A stretch of DNA of 64,000 nt from JBCBKL01 sp038521825. Its GTDB lineage: Bacteria; Pseudomonadota; Alphaproteobacteria; Rhodobacterales; Rhodobacteraceae. Where the stretch lies: NCBI GenBank assembly GCA_038521825.1, contig JBCBKL010000007.1:62001-126000 (forward strand), written 5' to 3'. The notes beneath the pieces are model-generated. The model did no database searches. It saw only the letters and a program-made list of their open reading frames with translations, and was not told where the DNA came from. Below, piece by piece: positions 1 through 8,340 of the stretch (position 1 is the first letter of the stretch; each line of letters begins with the position of its first letter). The position numbers and the translations under genes are program-made.

Positions 1-1038
1 GCGTTGATCGGGGTCGGCTTGCCAATGGGCCAGCACCTTTGCTTCGACTTCGGACGGTGGCGGCAGCCGGTCGCCGCCTGATAGGATCCTGACCCGGCAG
101 GTGCCGCAGCGTCCCCGCCCGCGGCACACGCTGGCATGGGGTACGTCGTGCGCGCGCGCCAGCTCTAGTAGCGTAAGACCCGAGGCGGCCTCGAAGGTAG
201 CGGGCCGAACACCTGTGTAGGTGACGCTCACCCGGCCCGGCTGAAGCCCCCGCAGACGCAACCACCGGGCGGCAAGAACCAACAGCACTAAACCCAAGGA
301 CACCCGAGTGGCCGATTGGGCGCGCGACTTGGCCTTGGCAATGATGGCGGAGATGTCTTCGGATGGGACGGTTGGTCCGGCGGCGTTCGGATCGTTCTCA
401 AGCACAAAGCCCATGCCGCCTTCGTCCACCGGTAGGATCTGGCGCCCGCCCTCGACATAACCCAGCAGCGCAAGAATCGGCAGCGCCACGACAAGGGGAT
501 AGAACGCCTTCATGATCCGCGCTGATCCGTCCCGCGACAAGAGCCAAGTATACATGCCAATCGCGCCGTGGATCCATGCAACAACCAGCATCACGACCTG
601 CAACAGGCCGTCGACCGGTGAAATGACCCAGAACTGACCCAGTATCAGCGTATAGGTCGGTTCGAGACCAAGCTCCTTGGTTGCCATGACACCAAAGACA
701 TGGGTCGCCAAAAGCGGAACGATCATGACCCCCGCAATCATCTGAGCCATGTCATAGGTGGGCACGCGCATCGTGTTTCGCAGGTAAAGCGACAGAAGGG
801 CCAACAGGAAATGCACGACTAAAGAAAGCTGCAAAGCCAGCTTTAGCGGCGGAAACGAAGTCCAAACCCCGCTGAGCATCCAGCGCCAGTCCTCCATCAG
901 CTGAACCGAAAACAAACCAAGCGACAGGTTCGCCAAGTGCATGCTGATGAACGTAAACATGATCAGCCCGGTGCCGATCATGGCCCTCAGGCGAATGGAC
1001 GCAATCCATGGGTTGGAAGAAACAGGTTCTACAATCAC
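1..1038 (-). CDS. Membrane protein with 2Fe-2S ferredoxin domain, probable N-terminal half of a redox-linked adenylate/guanylate cyclase (partial)
   Basis: The 346 visible residues run off the left edge in frame. The likely start is GTG at 1038, because no in-frame ATG lies before the first membrane segment. About five to six hydrophobic segments span residues 20-190. Histidines at 34, 76, 113 and 157 lie in or next to separate segments, as in haem-binding cytochrome b or SdhC-like bundles. A loop and a last helix (245-258) lead to a ferredoxin fold with Cys305, Cys311 and Cys314 (C-x5-C-x2-C). In alphaproteobacteria this layout is usually followed by a class III nucleotide cyclase domain, but that part is outside the window, so the cyclase assignment is an inference. 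It is on the same strand as the cox genes, 335 bp downstream of coxG. Confidence 0.6.
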   Translation of the reverse strand, partial: MIVEPVSSNPWIASIRLRAMIGTGLIMFTFISMHLANLSLGLFSVQLMEDWRWMLSGVWTSFPPLKLALQLSLVVHFLLALLSLYLRNTMRVPTYDMAQMIAGVMIVPLLATHVFGVMATKELGLEPTYTLILGQFWVISPVDGLLQVVMLVVAWIHGAIGMYTWLLSRDGSARIMKAFYPLVVALPILALLGYVEGGRQILPVDEGGMGFVLENDPNAAGPTVPSEDISAIIAKAKSRAQSATRVSLGLVLLVLAARWLRLRGLQPGRVSVTYTGVRPATFEAASGLTLLELARAHDVPHASVCRGRGRCGTCRVRILSGGDRLPPPSEVEAKVLAHWQADPDQR

Positions 1039-1373
1039 GATGCCCCCCAGGCCTGCCAATATGTCCAGGCGTTTGAATTACCCGGTGATCGCAGACACTT
1101 CACGGGATGGCGCCGTCGGTCAAGTTTACAGTTTCCTTTGCCCAGATATCAAAGCGTGACAAGCAGTGATGCGGTGCCGAGACCGGAGCCGATTTCGGCA
1201 CTATCAGACATGGGCGAGCGCCCTAGTGCGGTAGATCAAGAGTGTCGGTGGGTGACATGGCAGATCAAGGAACTGCCCTGCCCCCGCGACAAACCTTATT
1301 GTTCAATAACGGGAAAAGATGCTGGCAAAGTTGCGGCGGCCCGTCAACGGCATGTTTTCCTCGGGCGACTTGT
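1039..1373. other. Intergenic gap between coxG and the 2Fe-2S membrane protein
   Basis: About 335 bases without a convincing gene. Open frames on the plus strand here lack family resemblance and overlap coxG antisense. The region probably carries the coxG 3' end and the promoter of the downstream membrane protein. No clear terminator hairpin or operator was seen. Confidence 0.5.
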
Positions 1374-1826
1374 TCAGGCGGCAACGTCTTCGTTCACCAC
1401 ATCCGCAAAGGATTTGAAGAACTTGCCGGCCAGCTTCTTTGCCGTGCCCTGGATCAAACGGCTGCCAAGCTGAGCGAGTTTGCCACCAATCTCAGCCTTT
1501 GCCTCATAGCGCAGGATCGTGTTTTCACCATCTGAGGTCAGGGTAACATCGGCGCCGCCCTTGGCATGTCCCGCAGCCCCACCATTTCCCTGACCAAAAA
1601 GAGAGAACGCGTCGGGCGCGCCGGTCTGATCCAGTACCACGTCGCCACTAAACCGCGCCTTCACGGGGCCGACCTTCAGGACCACCCTTGCTTCAAGCTC
1701 GGTGTCGGAGTGTTTGACCAATTCCTCGCATCCCGGGATGCACTTTTTGAGCACCGCAGGGTCGTTCAGCGCGGCATAGACCCGATCTTTGGTAGCATTG
1801 ATAGTTATTTCGTCGTTAAGTTCCAT
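1374..1826 (-). CDS. coxG: CoxG, carbon monoxide dehydrogenase subunit G family (SRPBCC)
   Basis: A 150-residue protein of the CoxG family (START/SRPBCC-like hydrophobic-cavity fold), with the expected opening (MELNDEITI, then KDRVYAALNDPAVLKKCIPG). Family members accompany aerobic CO dehydrogenase operons. In Oligotropha, CoxG is thought to help recruit the enzyme to the cytoplasmic membrane. It is the last gene of the cox run, about 105 bp downstream of the MobA-like gene on the same strand. Length is normal for the family and no defects were seen. The cox context makes the name secure; the membrane-anchoring role is known only from work on relatives. Confidence 0.9.
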   Translation of the reverse strand: MELNDEITINATKDRVYAALNDPAVLKKCIPGCEELVKHSDTELEARVVLKVGPVKARFSGDVVLDQTGAPDAFSLFGQGNGGAAGHAKGGADVTLTSDGENTILRYEAKAEIGGKLAQLGSRLIQGTAKKLAGKFFKSFADVVNEDVAA

Positions 1827-1931
1827 GTCTTGAGTATCCTTTTCTAGAAGAAGGAAAATCTAATATTTTCCGCGTGTTGAGAGGTGATTTCGGTCTTCTT
1901 TGCAATCGACCGAGCCGAGTGAGAAATCGGA

Positions 1932-2540
1932 TCATGTCGCGCGCTCGTCTTCGGCACGCATCAGCGCAGCGTAGTCGGCGGGCGTGTCCACATCCGCATA
2001 GAACCCGGGCGCGTTCAGGATAGCCGTCTGAACATGTTCGGGATGGTCCCGCGTAAAGCGCATGCAGCCAGGGCGATCGGGATTCTGCGTCAGGCGCCAG
2101 CGCACGCTGTGCGGGACTACAATGGGGTTACCGCGCTGTTCTCCATGCATGGGCACCGTGATCTTGTCGGGATGGCCAATCCTGTGTGTCCTGATCAACT
2201 CGGCAAGGTCGGTGGCCGCGAGCCTCGGCTGGTCCGCCAAACCAATAAGCAACAGAGTAGCGTTTGGCGCACAACCAAGACCCGTGGCGACTGAGCTTGG
2301 CTGACCTCTGGTATGGTCGGAATTGTGTGCGAAGGTGACAGGCAAACCGACCAGCGCGTCGCGCACCTTATCCGCTTCGAACCCGGTCACGACTGTCAGA
2401 GGCGTATCTATTACGGCCAAATAAGCCTCGGCCACACTCCGGACCATCGGGGTCCCCCCGACGGGGAGAAGCAGCTTGTTCCGCTGGCCCATCCGCCGCG
2501 AAAGACCAGCTGCCAAGAGGATGGCGGCGACCTCATTCAC
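1932..2540 (-). CDS. MobA-like molybdenum cofactor nucleotidyltransferase (NTP transferase)
   Basis: A 202-residue nucleotidyltransferase with the N-terminal signature LLAAGLSRRMGQRNKLLLP (GxSxRMG plus K), typical of MocA/MobA-like enzymes that attach CMP or GMP to molybdopterin. CO dehydrogenase uses the molybdopterin cytosine dinucleotide cofactor, so CTP:molybdopterin cytidylyltransferase is the likely role. That is inferred from context, because MobA-like paralogues differ in nucleotide preference. The start is GTG at 2540, which overlaps the stop of the XdhC-like gene (GGTGAATGA). Longer in-frame starts would run deep into that gene and add non-homologous residues. A conserved D-x-P appears in the LADQPR segment. 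Confidence 0.85.
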   Translation of the reverse strand: MNEVAAILLAAGLSRRMGQRNKLLLPVGGTPMVRSVAEAYLAVIDTPLTVVTGFEADKVRDALVGLPVTFAHNSDHTRGQPSSVATGLGCAPNATLLLIGLADQPRLAATDLAELIRTHRIGHPDKITVPMHGEQRGNPIVVPHSVRWRLTQNPDRPGCMRFTRDHPEHVQTAILNAPGFYADVDTPADYAALMRAEDERAT

Positions 2541-3315
2541 CCGACATCCCCGTTCCGCGACGGCGTACTCGAACCAGTTGAGCGAGGATCGACAGGGCGA
2601 TCTCCTCCGGTGTGACCGCGCCAAGGTCGATGCCCGCCGGGGCATCCACCGCTTTGGTTGCCTCTGGATCGATCCCCGCAGCGTGGAGCTTTTTGGCCAG
2701 GGCCGCGAACTTGCGGGAACTGCCGACAAAGGCGACATAGTCTGGTGTAGCCAAGAGTGCCATTGTCAGCGCGTCCAGATCGCCCTGGCCCTGAGTGGCG
2801 ATGACCACGTATTTTTGGCGGGTCTCTGACCCGTCCGGCGACAACGCGGGCGAAACCGCCCAGTGAAACTGTGGCGCGAGCGTGCTGAGCGCCTGCGCCA
2901 CGGGGGATGCGCCAAACACCACGAGTTCGGGCATCGGCAGGCAGGGTTCGATGAAGATGTCCACCGTGCCACGCGAAGGACAGCCGTTGCGCGCGAACTG
3001 GACGCCTTCAACCTCATCGCCGGATTCGACACCTTTTTCTGCGAGCAGTTCTTCTGGTGCGACTGAAATCAGCTGTGGATGCCCGTCCTTGAGCGCCTGA
3101 AGCGCAGCGCGTTTGACCGCCCCCCGCGTGCAGCCGCCGCCCAGCCAACCATGCACAATCGTCCCATCTGCGCTGAGCAGGGCTTTGGCCCCCGGCTTTG
3201 CCGCTGTGGCCCCGGCGGTACGCACTATCGTCGCAAAAGCAAAGGGCACCTGACGCGCCCGCAGATCTTGGGCGGCTTCGGCCAGGTCAGTGTCGAGGAT
3301 CTCGGCCGGGCTCAT
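2533..3315 (-). CDS. coxF: CoxF, XdhC/CoxI-family molybdenum cofactor maturation protein
   Basis: A 260-residue XdhC-family protein. The N-terminal half has the family pattern (FAFATIVRTAGATAAKPGAK, GWLGGGC), and the C-terminal half is a Rossmann-like domain (PELVVFGASPVAQAL, then VVIATQGQGD). XdhC proteins bind and sulfurate molybdenum cofactor before insertion into xanthine dehydrogenase-family enzymes. In cox clusters this gene, downstream of coxE, is CoxF, which is needed to build the Cu-S-Mo centre. Its start overlaps the coxE stop by 4 bp (ATGA-type), and its end overlaps the nucleotidyltransferase start, so translation is probably coupled. Confidence 0.87.
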   Translation of the reverse strand: MSPAEILDTDLAEAAQDLRARQVPFAFATIVRTAGATAAKPGAKALLSADGTIVHGWLGGGCTRGAVKRAALQALKDGHPQLISVAPEELLAEKGVESGDEVEGVQFARNGCPSRGTVDIFIEPCLPMPELVVFGASPVAQALSTLAPQFHWAVSPALSPDGSETRQKYVVIATQGQGDLDALTMALLATPDYVAFVGSSRKFAALAKKLHAAGIDPEATKAVDAPAGIDLGAVTPEEIALSILAQLVRVRRRGTGMSGE

Positions 3316-4493
3316 AGCATCACCAGATCGGCCTCTAGCGCAGCCAGATCAGCCAGCGTGTTGGCAGGCTTGAAGAGGTCGAGATGGGGCAAAGCTGCAG
3401 CCATGCCACCGGCCACCGGGGCGTAATCGCGCCAGCCTTTCAACGGATTGAGCCAGATAATCTTGCAGCCACGTTTTTTCAGCTTGCCAAGCGCGGCTTC
3501 GAGTTGGTCGGGTGGTTCGGTGTCATAACCATCCGACAGGATCATCACGACGGTGCGCCCGTCGACAAAACGTTTGGCGTACGTGTCAGCAAAACGCTGG
3601 AGGGATGGTCCAATCTTGGAACCACCGCCGAAACCGTCGGCCATCAGCGACATGCGCCCAATCGCGCGCATCGCGTCCTTGTCCCGCAAGGCCTCGGTGA
3701 TGCGAACAAGGCGGGTGTGGAACAGATAGGCGTCGGCCTGGGTATCGGCGCGCATCAACCCGGCCAAGAACGCAAGGAAAACCTGGGCGTAAACGCTCAT
3801 CGATCCCGAGACATCGCAAAGTGCCACGATTCTGCGACTCCGGTCGGGGCGGCGTTTGCGCAAAAGGCGAAGTGGCTCGCCCCCGGTCGAGAGACTTTGA
3901 CGGATCGTCTTGCGGAAATGCAGCCGATCACCTTTGCGCGCAGCAATGCGGCGCCGCGACCGCCGATCGCGTAAAGCGACGCCAATGCGACGGGCGACGG
4001 CCTCGGCTTCGGTGATCTCTTCGGCGCGAACGATGTCACGCAGGTCGCGGCGGCTGAGATTGCGCTGCTCAGTCGCAATAAGCTTGCCGGTGCCGTCGCT
4101 GCTGGCGTCTCCATCGCCATTATCGGGGTCAGTCGCAGACCCGCTGGCGCCACTATCGTGTCCCCGACCATCACGCGTGGAGTGAACATCGTCATTCAGC
4201 GTGCATTTCACCTTGGGGATGACCTTTTGTTTCACTCGCCCGGCATCCATCCAGTAGCTGTCGAACAGGGCATCGAACCGCTCGGCCTCTTCCTTGCAGC
4301 CTGTACAGACAGCGCGCAGGGCCCGGCGACACTCTTCGGGACGTGCGGCGTTTACATGGGTCAGCGCGGTCAGGCCCAAATCCGCTTCGGCGACACCCAG
4401 GCGCAAACCGTTCTCCCGTAGATGCGCAATGAAGCCCGTCATGCGTGCAGCAGGCCCGGGGTCGCGGGCGGCAAAGCGGGTGACGCGGCTCAT
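3312..4493 (-). CDS. coxE: CoxE, VWA-domain protein of CO dehydrogenase maturation
   Basis: A 393-residue protein of the CoxE-like VWA family. A helical N-terminal region (about 1-100) is followed by an acidic, low-complexity linker (about 100-140). A von Willebrand A domain carries the metal-ion-dependent adhesion motif D-x-S-x-S at 227-231 (CDVSGSM). CoxE pairs with the MoxR-type AAA+ ATPase CoxD, and the two act in building the bimetallic CuSMoO2 cluster of CoxL. The gene overlaps both neighbours by 4 bp, which supports one transcript with coxD and coxF. Confidence 0.88.
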   Translation of the reverse strand: MSRVTRFAARDPGPAARMTGFIAHLRENGLRLGVAEADLGLTALTHVNAARPEECRRALRAVCTGCKEEAERFDALFDSYWMDAGRVKQKVIPKVKCTLNDDVHSTRDGRGHDSGASGSATDPDNGDGDASSDGTGKLIATEQRNLSRRDLRDIVRAEEITEAEAVARRIGVALRDRRSRRRIAARKGDRLHFRKTIRQSLSTGGEPLRLLRKRRPDRSRRIVALCDVSGSMSVYAQVFLAFLAGLMRADTQADAYLFHTRLVRITEALRDKDAMRAIGRMSLMADGFGGGSKIGPSLQRFADTYAKRFVDGRTVVMILSDGYDTEPPDQLEAALGKLKKRGCKIIWLNPLKGWRDYAPVAGGMAAALPHLDLFKPANTLADLAALEADLVML

Positions 4494-5365
4494 GCCGCTT
4501 TGCCAGCGATGCGGGCTGCGACCTCGAGTGTGATCTGCGCCTGATCACTTTGCGTCTTGAGCAGTGTCGTCAGCGTGGATTGTAGAACAGTCGGGCTTTC
4601 TGTCAGATCCGCGATCCCGAGGCCCATCACAGCAGCAGCGAAGTCCAGCATCTCGGCGATGCCGGGCTTCTTTTCCAGCTCCTCCTCCCGGAGCTTCTGA
4701 ACGAAGCCAATGACCTGCTCAGCCAGTTTCGCCTCGACCTCTGGACAACGGGACTTGAGGATCGCGAGTTCGGTCGCCCGGTCCGGGTATTCGACATACG
4801 AGTATAGGCACCGACGGCGCAGCGCGTCAGACAGATCGCGGGTGCCATTGGATGTCAGGATGACAATGGGCGTACTGGTCGCTGTGATGGTGCCAAGCTC
4901 GGGGACGGAAACCTGATAGTCTGACAGGACCTCAAGCAAATACGCCTCGAACTCCTTATCCGCCCGGTCGATTTCATCGATCAGCAGCACCGGCGGCGTG
5001 TCCTGCGTGATGGCCGCAAGTAGCGGGCGTTCGAGCAGGAAGTCGCGGGAAAAGATCCGGTCTTCGACCGTCTTTCCGGTCTCGCCATCTTCGGCAGCGG
5101 CGCGAATTGTCAGTAGTTGCCGCTGATAGTTCCACTCATAGATGGCTTGCGCCGCATCCAGGCCCTCATAGCACTGCAGCCGGATCAAGCGGGTGTCACG
5201 CACCGATGCCAATGCGCGCGCCACTTCGGTCTTGCCCACGCCAGCCGCACCTTCCAGCAGCAATGGCCGGTTCAAGGACAAGGCCAGTTGCAACGCGACG
5301 GCAAGGTCGTCCGATGCAACATATCCCGCAGCCTCAAGAGCGTCTTTGAGATCGGTCCAGGTCAT
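4490..5365 (-). CDS. coxD: CoxD, MoxR-family AAA+ ATPase
   Basis: A 291-residue MoxR/CoxD AAA+ ATPase. Walker A is GAAGVGKT at 39-46. Walker B is LLIDEIDRAD, with sensor residues in VILTSNGTRDLSDALRRR. CoxD is a membrane-associated chaperone-like ATPase that partially unfolds apo-CoxL to assemble the active site with CoxE and CoxF (known from Oligotropha). The start ATG at 5365 (MTWTDLKDA) matches family N-termini. The upstream in-frame extension would run through the coxL-coxD hairpin. It is separated from coxL by only 43 bp. Confidence 0.9.
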   Translation of the reverse strand: MTWTDLKDALEAAGYVASDDLAVALQLALSLNRPLLLEGAAGVGKTEVARALASVRDTRLIRLQCYEGLDAAQAIYEWNYQRQLLTIRAAAEDGETGKTVEDRIFSRDFLLERPLLAAITQDTPPVLLIDEIDRADKEFEAYLLEVLSDYQVSVPELGTITATSTPIVILTSNGTRDLSDALRRRCLYSYVEYPDRATELAILKSRCPEVEAKLAEQVIGFVQKLREEELEKKPGIAEMLDFAAAVMGLGIADLTESPTVLQSTLTTLLKTQSDQAQITLEVAARIAGKAA

Positions 5366-5377
5366 ATGTGTCTCCGC

Positions 5378-5398
5378 AGGGCGGGTTAACCCCGCCCT
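5378..5398 (-). promoter_or_regulatory. Hairpin between coxL and coxD
   Basis: A perfect 8-bp inverted repeat (AGGGCGGG / CCCGCCCT, 5-nt loop) fills the short coxL-coxD gap, just upstream of the coxD ribosome-binding site. No T-run follows, so it is more likely an mRNA stability or attenuation element than a full terminator. It could lower coxDEF expression relative to coxMSL. Confidence 0.5.
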
Positions 5399-5408
5399 AC
5401 CCTTGCCG

Positions 5409-7838
5409 CTATCCATGCAGGCCGAGTTCATTGGCGGTCTTCCAGATGCGCCAGTGATCGTGAGGCATGTTGGTGTGCGTGTTGCCAAAGGCGCGGAACG
5501 CATCCTGCACCGCGTTCGAGAAACACGGCACCCCGCCTACGTGGGGGCTTTCGCCGACGCCCTTGGCCCCGATCGGGTGATGCGGGGACGGCGTGACAGT
5601 ATGATCGGTCTCGTAATTCGGAACCTCCCAGGCGGTTGGCAGGAAAAAGTCCATCAGCGTCCCGGTCTTGACGTTGCCCATATCATCATAGGCAATCTCT
5701 TGCCCCAGAGCGACGGCCAGCGCCTCGGTCAGGCCGCCATGTATCTGCCCCTCGATGACCATCGGATTGATCCGGGTACCGCAATCATCCAGCGCGTAGA
5801 AGCGGCGGATGTCAGGCACGCCGGTATCGACGTCGATATCCATGACACAGACGTAGGCACCAAACGGATAGGTCATGTTGGGCGGATCATAGTAGCTGAC
5901 CGCTTCAAGCCCCGGCTCAATCCCCGGAATGGCTTGGTTGTAGGCGGCAAAGGCGATTTCCTTCATCGTCTTGAACCGCTCAGGTGCGCCTTTGACAACA
6001 AAGCGATCCACGTCGAATTCCACGTCGTCGTCATGCACTTCGAGCAGGTAAGCCGCGATCATCTGCGCCTTGGCGCGGATCTTGCGACCCGCCATTGCCG
6101 TTGCCGCCCCAGCCACGGGAGTTGACCGGGAGCCATAGGTGCCCAGACCATAGGGCGCGGTGTCGGTATCGCCCTCTTCGATCGTGATCGAATCTGCAGG
6201 CAAACCGATTTCCGTGGCGAGGATTTGCGCGAAGGTGGTCGCATGTCCCTGCCCCTGCGAGATTGTCCCCAGACGTGCGATCGCCGACCCGGTTGGATGG
6301 ATGCGGATCTCGCAGCTGTCGAACATACCCAGCCCCAGGATGTCACAGTTCTTTACAGGGCCCGCGCCCACGATTTCGGTGAAGAAGGAGAGACCGATGC
6401 CCATCAGCTTGCGGGTCTTGCCAGCGTTGAAGTCGTCAACCCGTTGCGCCTGTTCGGCGCGTAAACCCTCGTAGTCCACGGCCTGCAGCGCCTTGTCCCA
6501 CGCGGTGTGGTAGTCGCCCGAGTCGTATTCCCATCCCAGAGCGGCCTTATAGGGGAACTGTTCTTTCTTGATAAAGTTGATCCTGCGCAACTCTGCCGCG
6601 TCCATGTTCAGCTTGATCGCCAGAACCTCAATCATCCGCTCGATGAAATACACTGCCTCAGTCACGCGGAACGAACAGCGATAGCTGACGCCGCCCGGGG
6701 CCTTGTTGGTGTAAACGCCATCCACCTCAAGGAAGGCTGTCGGGATGTCGTAGGACCCGGTGCAGATGTTCATGAAACCGGCAGGGAACTTGGTTGGATC
6801 GGCACAGGCGTCGAAGCCGCCATGATCAGCGGTGACGTGGCAGTGCAGGCCGGTGATCTTGCCCTCTTTGGTCGCGCTGATCCGCCCTTTCATCCAGTAA
6901 TCGCGGGCGAAGGCAGTGGTCATGAGGTTGTCCATCCGATCCTCGATCCACTTCACCGGCTTGCCGGTGACGATGGACGCCACGACGGAACAGACGTAGC
7001 CGGGATAAGCGCCCACCTTGTTGCCGAAGCCGCCCCCAATATCGGGGGAAATCACGCGAATGTTGTGCTCTTCGATGCCCGAGATCAGGCTCACGACCGT
7101 CCGAATGGCGTGTGGCGCCTGGAACGTGCCCCACAGCGTCAGCTTGCCATTGACCTTGTCCATGGAGGCGACACAGCCGCAGGTTTCCAGCGGACAGGGA
7201 TGCGTGCGGTGGTAGTACATGGTCTCTTCTGCCAAGACCTCCGCACTGCCGATCACTTGATCGGTCGTTTCCTTGTCGCCCGCTTCCCAGGTGAAGATGT
7301 GGTTGTGATGCTTGCGCGGTCCGTGCGCACCATCGGGCAGCGAACCGTCCTCAGCCACCAGATCCTCGCGCAGAACCACGTCGGATTTCATAGCCTCGAA
7401 GGGGTCAACGAGAACGGGGAGTTCTTCATAATCCACCTCGACTGCTTCGATCCCGTCAGCGGCCGCATAGCGGTCTTCGGCCACAACGAACGCGACCTCC
7501 TGCCCCTGGAACAGCACTTTGCCGTCGGCCAGCACCATTTGTTTGTCTCCAGCAAGCGTCGGCATCCAGTGCAGTCCGAGAGGCTCCAACTCTTTGGCCG
7601 TCAGCACTGCCAGGACGCCCGGCACTTCGAGAGCTGCCGATGTGTCGATGCTCTTGATCCGCGCATGTGCGTAGGGAGAGCGCACAAAGTCACCAAAGAT
7701 CATGCCATCAAGTTTGATGTCATCGACATAGTTTCCCTTGCCTTGGGTAAACCGTGCATCTTCGACCCGCTTGCGCGAGCACCCCATGCCTTTGAGTTTC
7801 GCGACGCGGTCCTCGCGGCTGTCAACTTCGTCTTTCAT
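5409..7838 (-). CDS. coxL: CoxL, form I aerobic carbon monoxide dehydrogenase large subunit
   Basis: An 809-residue molybdopterin-binding large subunit that oxidises CO to CO2. The active-site loop reads SYRCSFR, with the copper-ligating Cys at 388, and the catalytic Glu of KGVGES falls at 763. Both positions and the total length equal those of the Oligotropha enzyme, which marks a genuine form I CO dehydrogenase and not a form II paralogue (AYRGAGR). The usual first residue of the loop is Ala and here it is Ser385. The start ATG at 7838 overlaps the coxS stop (ATGA). The order coxM-coxS-coxL is diagnostic of form I. It acts as a (CoxLMS)2 complex on the inner face of the membrane, feeding electrons to the respiratory chain. 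Confidence 0.96.
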   Translation of the reverse strand: MKDEVDSREDRVAKLKGMGCSRKRVEDARFTQGKGNYVDDIKLDGMIFGDFVRSPYAHARIKSIDTSAALEVPGVLAVLTAKELEPLGLHWMPTLAGDKQMVLADGKVLFQGQEVAFVVAEDRYAAADGIEAVEVDYEELPVLVDPFEAMKSDVVLREDLVAEDGSLPDGAHGPRKHHNHIFTWEAGDKETTDQVIGSAEVLAEETMYYHRTHPCPLETCGCVASMDKVNGKLTLWGTFQAPHAIRTVVSLISGIEEHNIRVISPDIGGGFGNKVGAYPGYVCSVVASIVTGKPVKWIEDRMDNLMTTAFARDYWMKGRISATKEGKITGLHCHVTADHGGFDACADPTKFPAGFMNICTGSYDIPTAFLEVDGVYTNKAPGGVSYRCSFRVTEAVYFIERMIEVLAIKLNMDAAELRRINFIKKEQFPYKAALGWEYDSGDYHTAWDKALQAVDYEGLRAEQAQRVDDFNAGKTRKLMGIGLSFFTEIVGAGPVKNCDILGLGMFDSCEIRIHPTGSAIARLGTISQGQGHATTFAQILATEIGLPADSITIEEGDTDTAPYGLGTYGSRSTPVAGAATAMAGRKIRAKAQMIAAYLLEVHDDDVEFDVDRFVVKGAPERFKTMKEIAFAAYNQAIPGIEPGLEAVSYYDPPNMTYPFGAYVCVMDIDVDTGVPDIRRFYALDDCGTRINPMVIEGQIHGGLTEALAVALGQEIAYDDMGNVKTGTLMDFFLPTAWEVPNYETDHTVTPSPHHPIGAKGVGESPHVGGVPCFSNAVQDAFRAFGNTHTNMPHDHWRIWKTANELGLHG

Positions 7839-8329
7839 TCTGCCGCCTCCTTGGCTGCGTTCATCTCCGCTGCGGCGGCCATGATCGATTTCACGATGTT
7901 CTGATACCCGGTGCAGCGGCAGATATTGCCGGCCATTCCAAAGCGGATCTCTTCTTCGGTCGGATTCGGGTTCTCCTCGAGCAGTTTGGTTGCGCGGGTG
8001 ATCATGCCCGGCGTGCAGTAACCGCACTGAAGGCCGTGATGCTCTTTGAACGCTTCCTGAAGCGGGTGCAGATTGTCTGGCCCTCCTATGCCTTCGATCG
8101 TTGTGATGTCCTTGCCATCGGCCTGGGCCACAAACATCGTGCAGGCTTTGACCGACTTGCCATCGATCGTCACAGTGCATGCACCGCAATGCGAGGTCTC
8201 GCAGCCAATGTGGGGGCCCGTGATATTGAGCCGCTCGCGCAGCGTATAAATGAGTAATTCACGTGGCTCGGCGAGGAATTCCTCCTCCTTGCCGTTCACC
8301 GTGATCTTGTAGTGCTGTTTCTTGGACAT
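7835..8329 (-). CDS. coxS: CoxS, CO dehydrogenase iron-sulfur small subunit
   Basis: A 164-residue subunit with two [2Fe-2S] clusters. The N-terminal plant-ferredoxin-type cluster uses C43, C48, C51 and C63. The C-terminal cluster uses C102, C105, C137 and C139 (CGYC and CRC motifs). It carries electrons from the CoxL Mo-Cu site to CoxM FAD. The ATG at 8329 has a good ribosome-binding site (AGGGGAAG) and gives the family length; a longer start would add five unrelated residues. The stop overlaps the coxL start. Confidence 0.95.
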   Translation of the reverse strand: MSKKQHYKITVNGKEEEFLAEPRELLIYTLRERLNITGPHIGCETSHCGACTVTIDGKSVKACTMFVAQADGKDITTIEGIGGPDNLHPLQEAFKEHHGLQCGYCTPGMITRATKLLEENPNPTEEEIRFGMAGNICRCTGYQNIVKSIMAAAAEMNAAKEAAE

Positions 8330-8340
8330 GTTTCTTCCCC

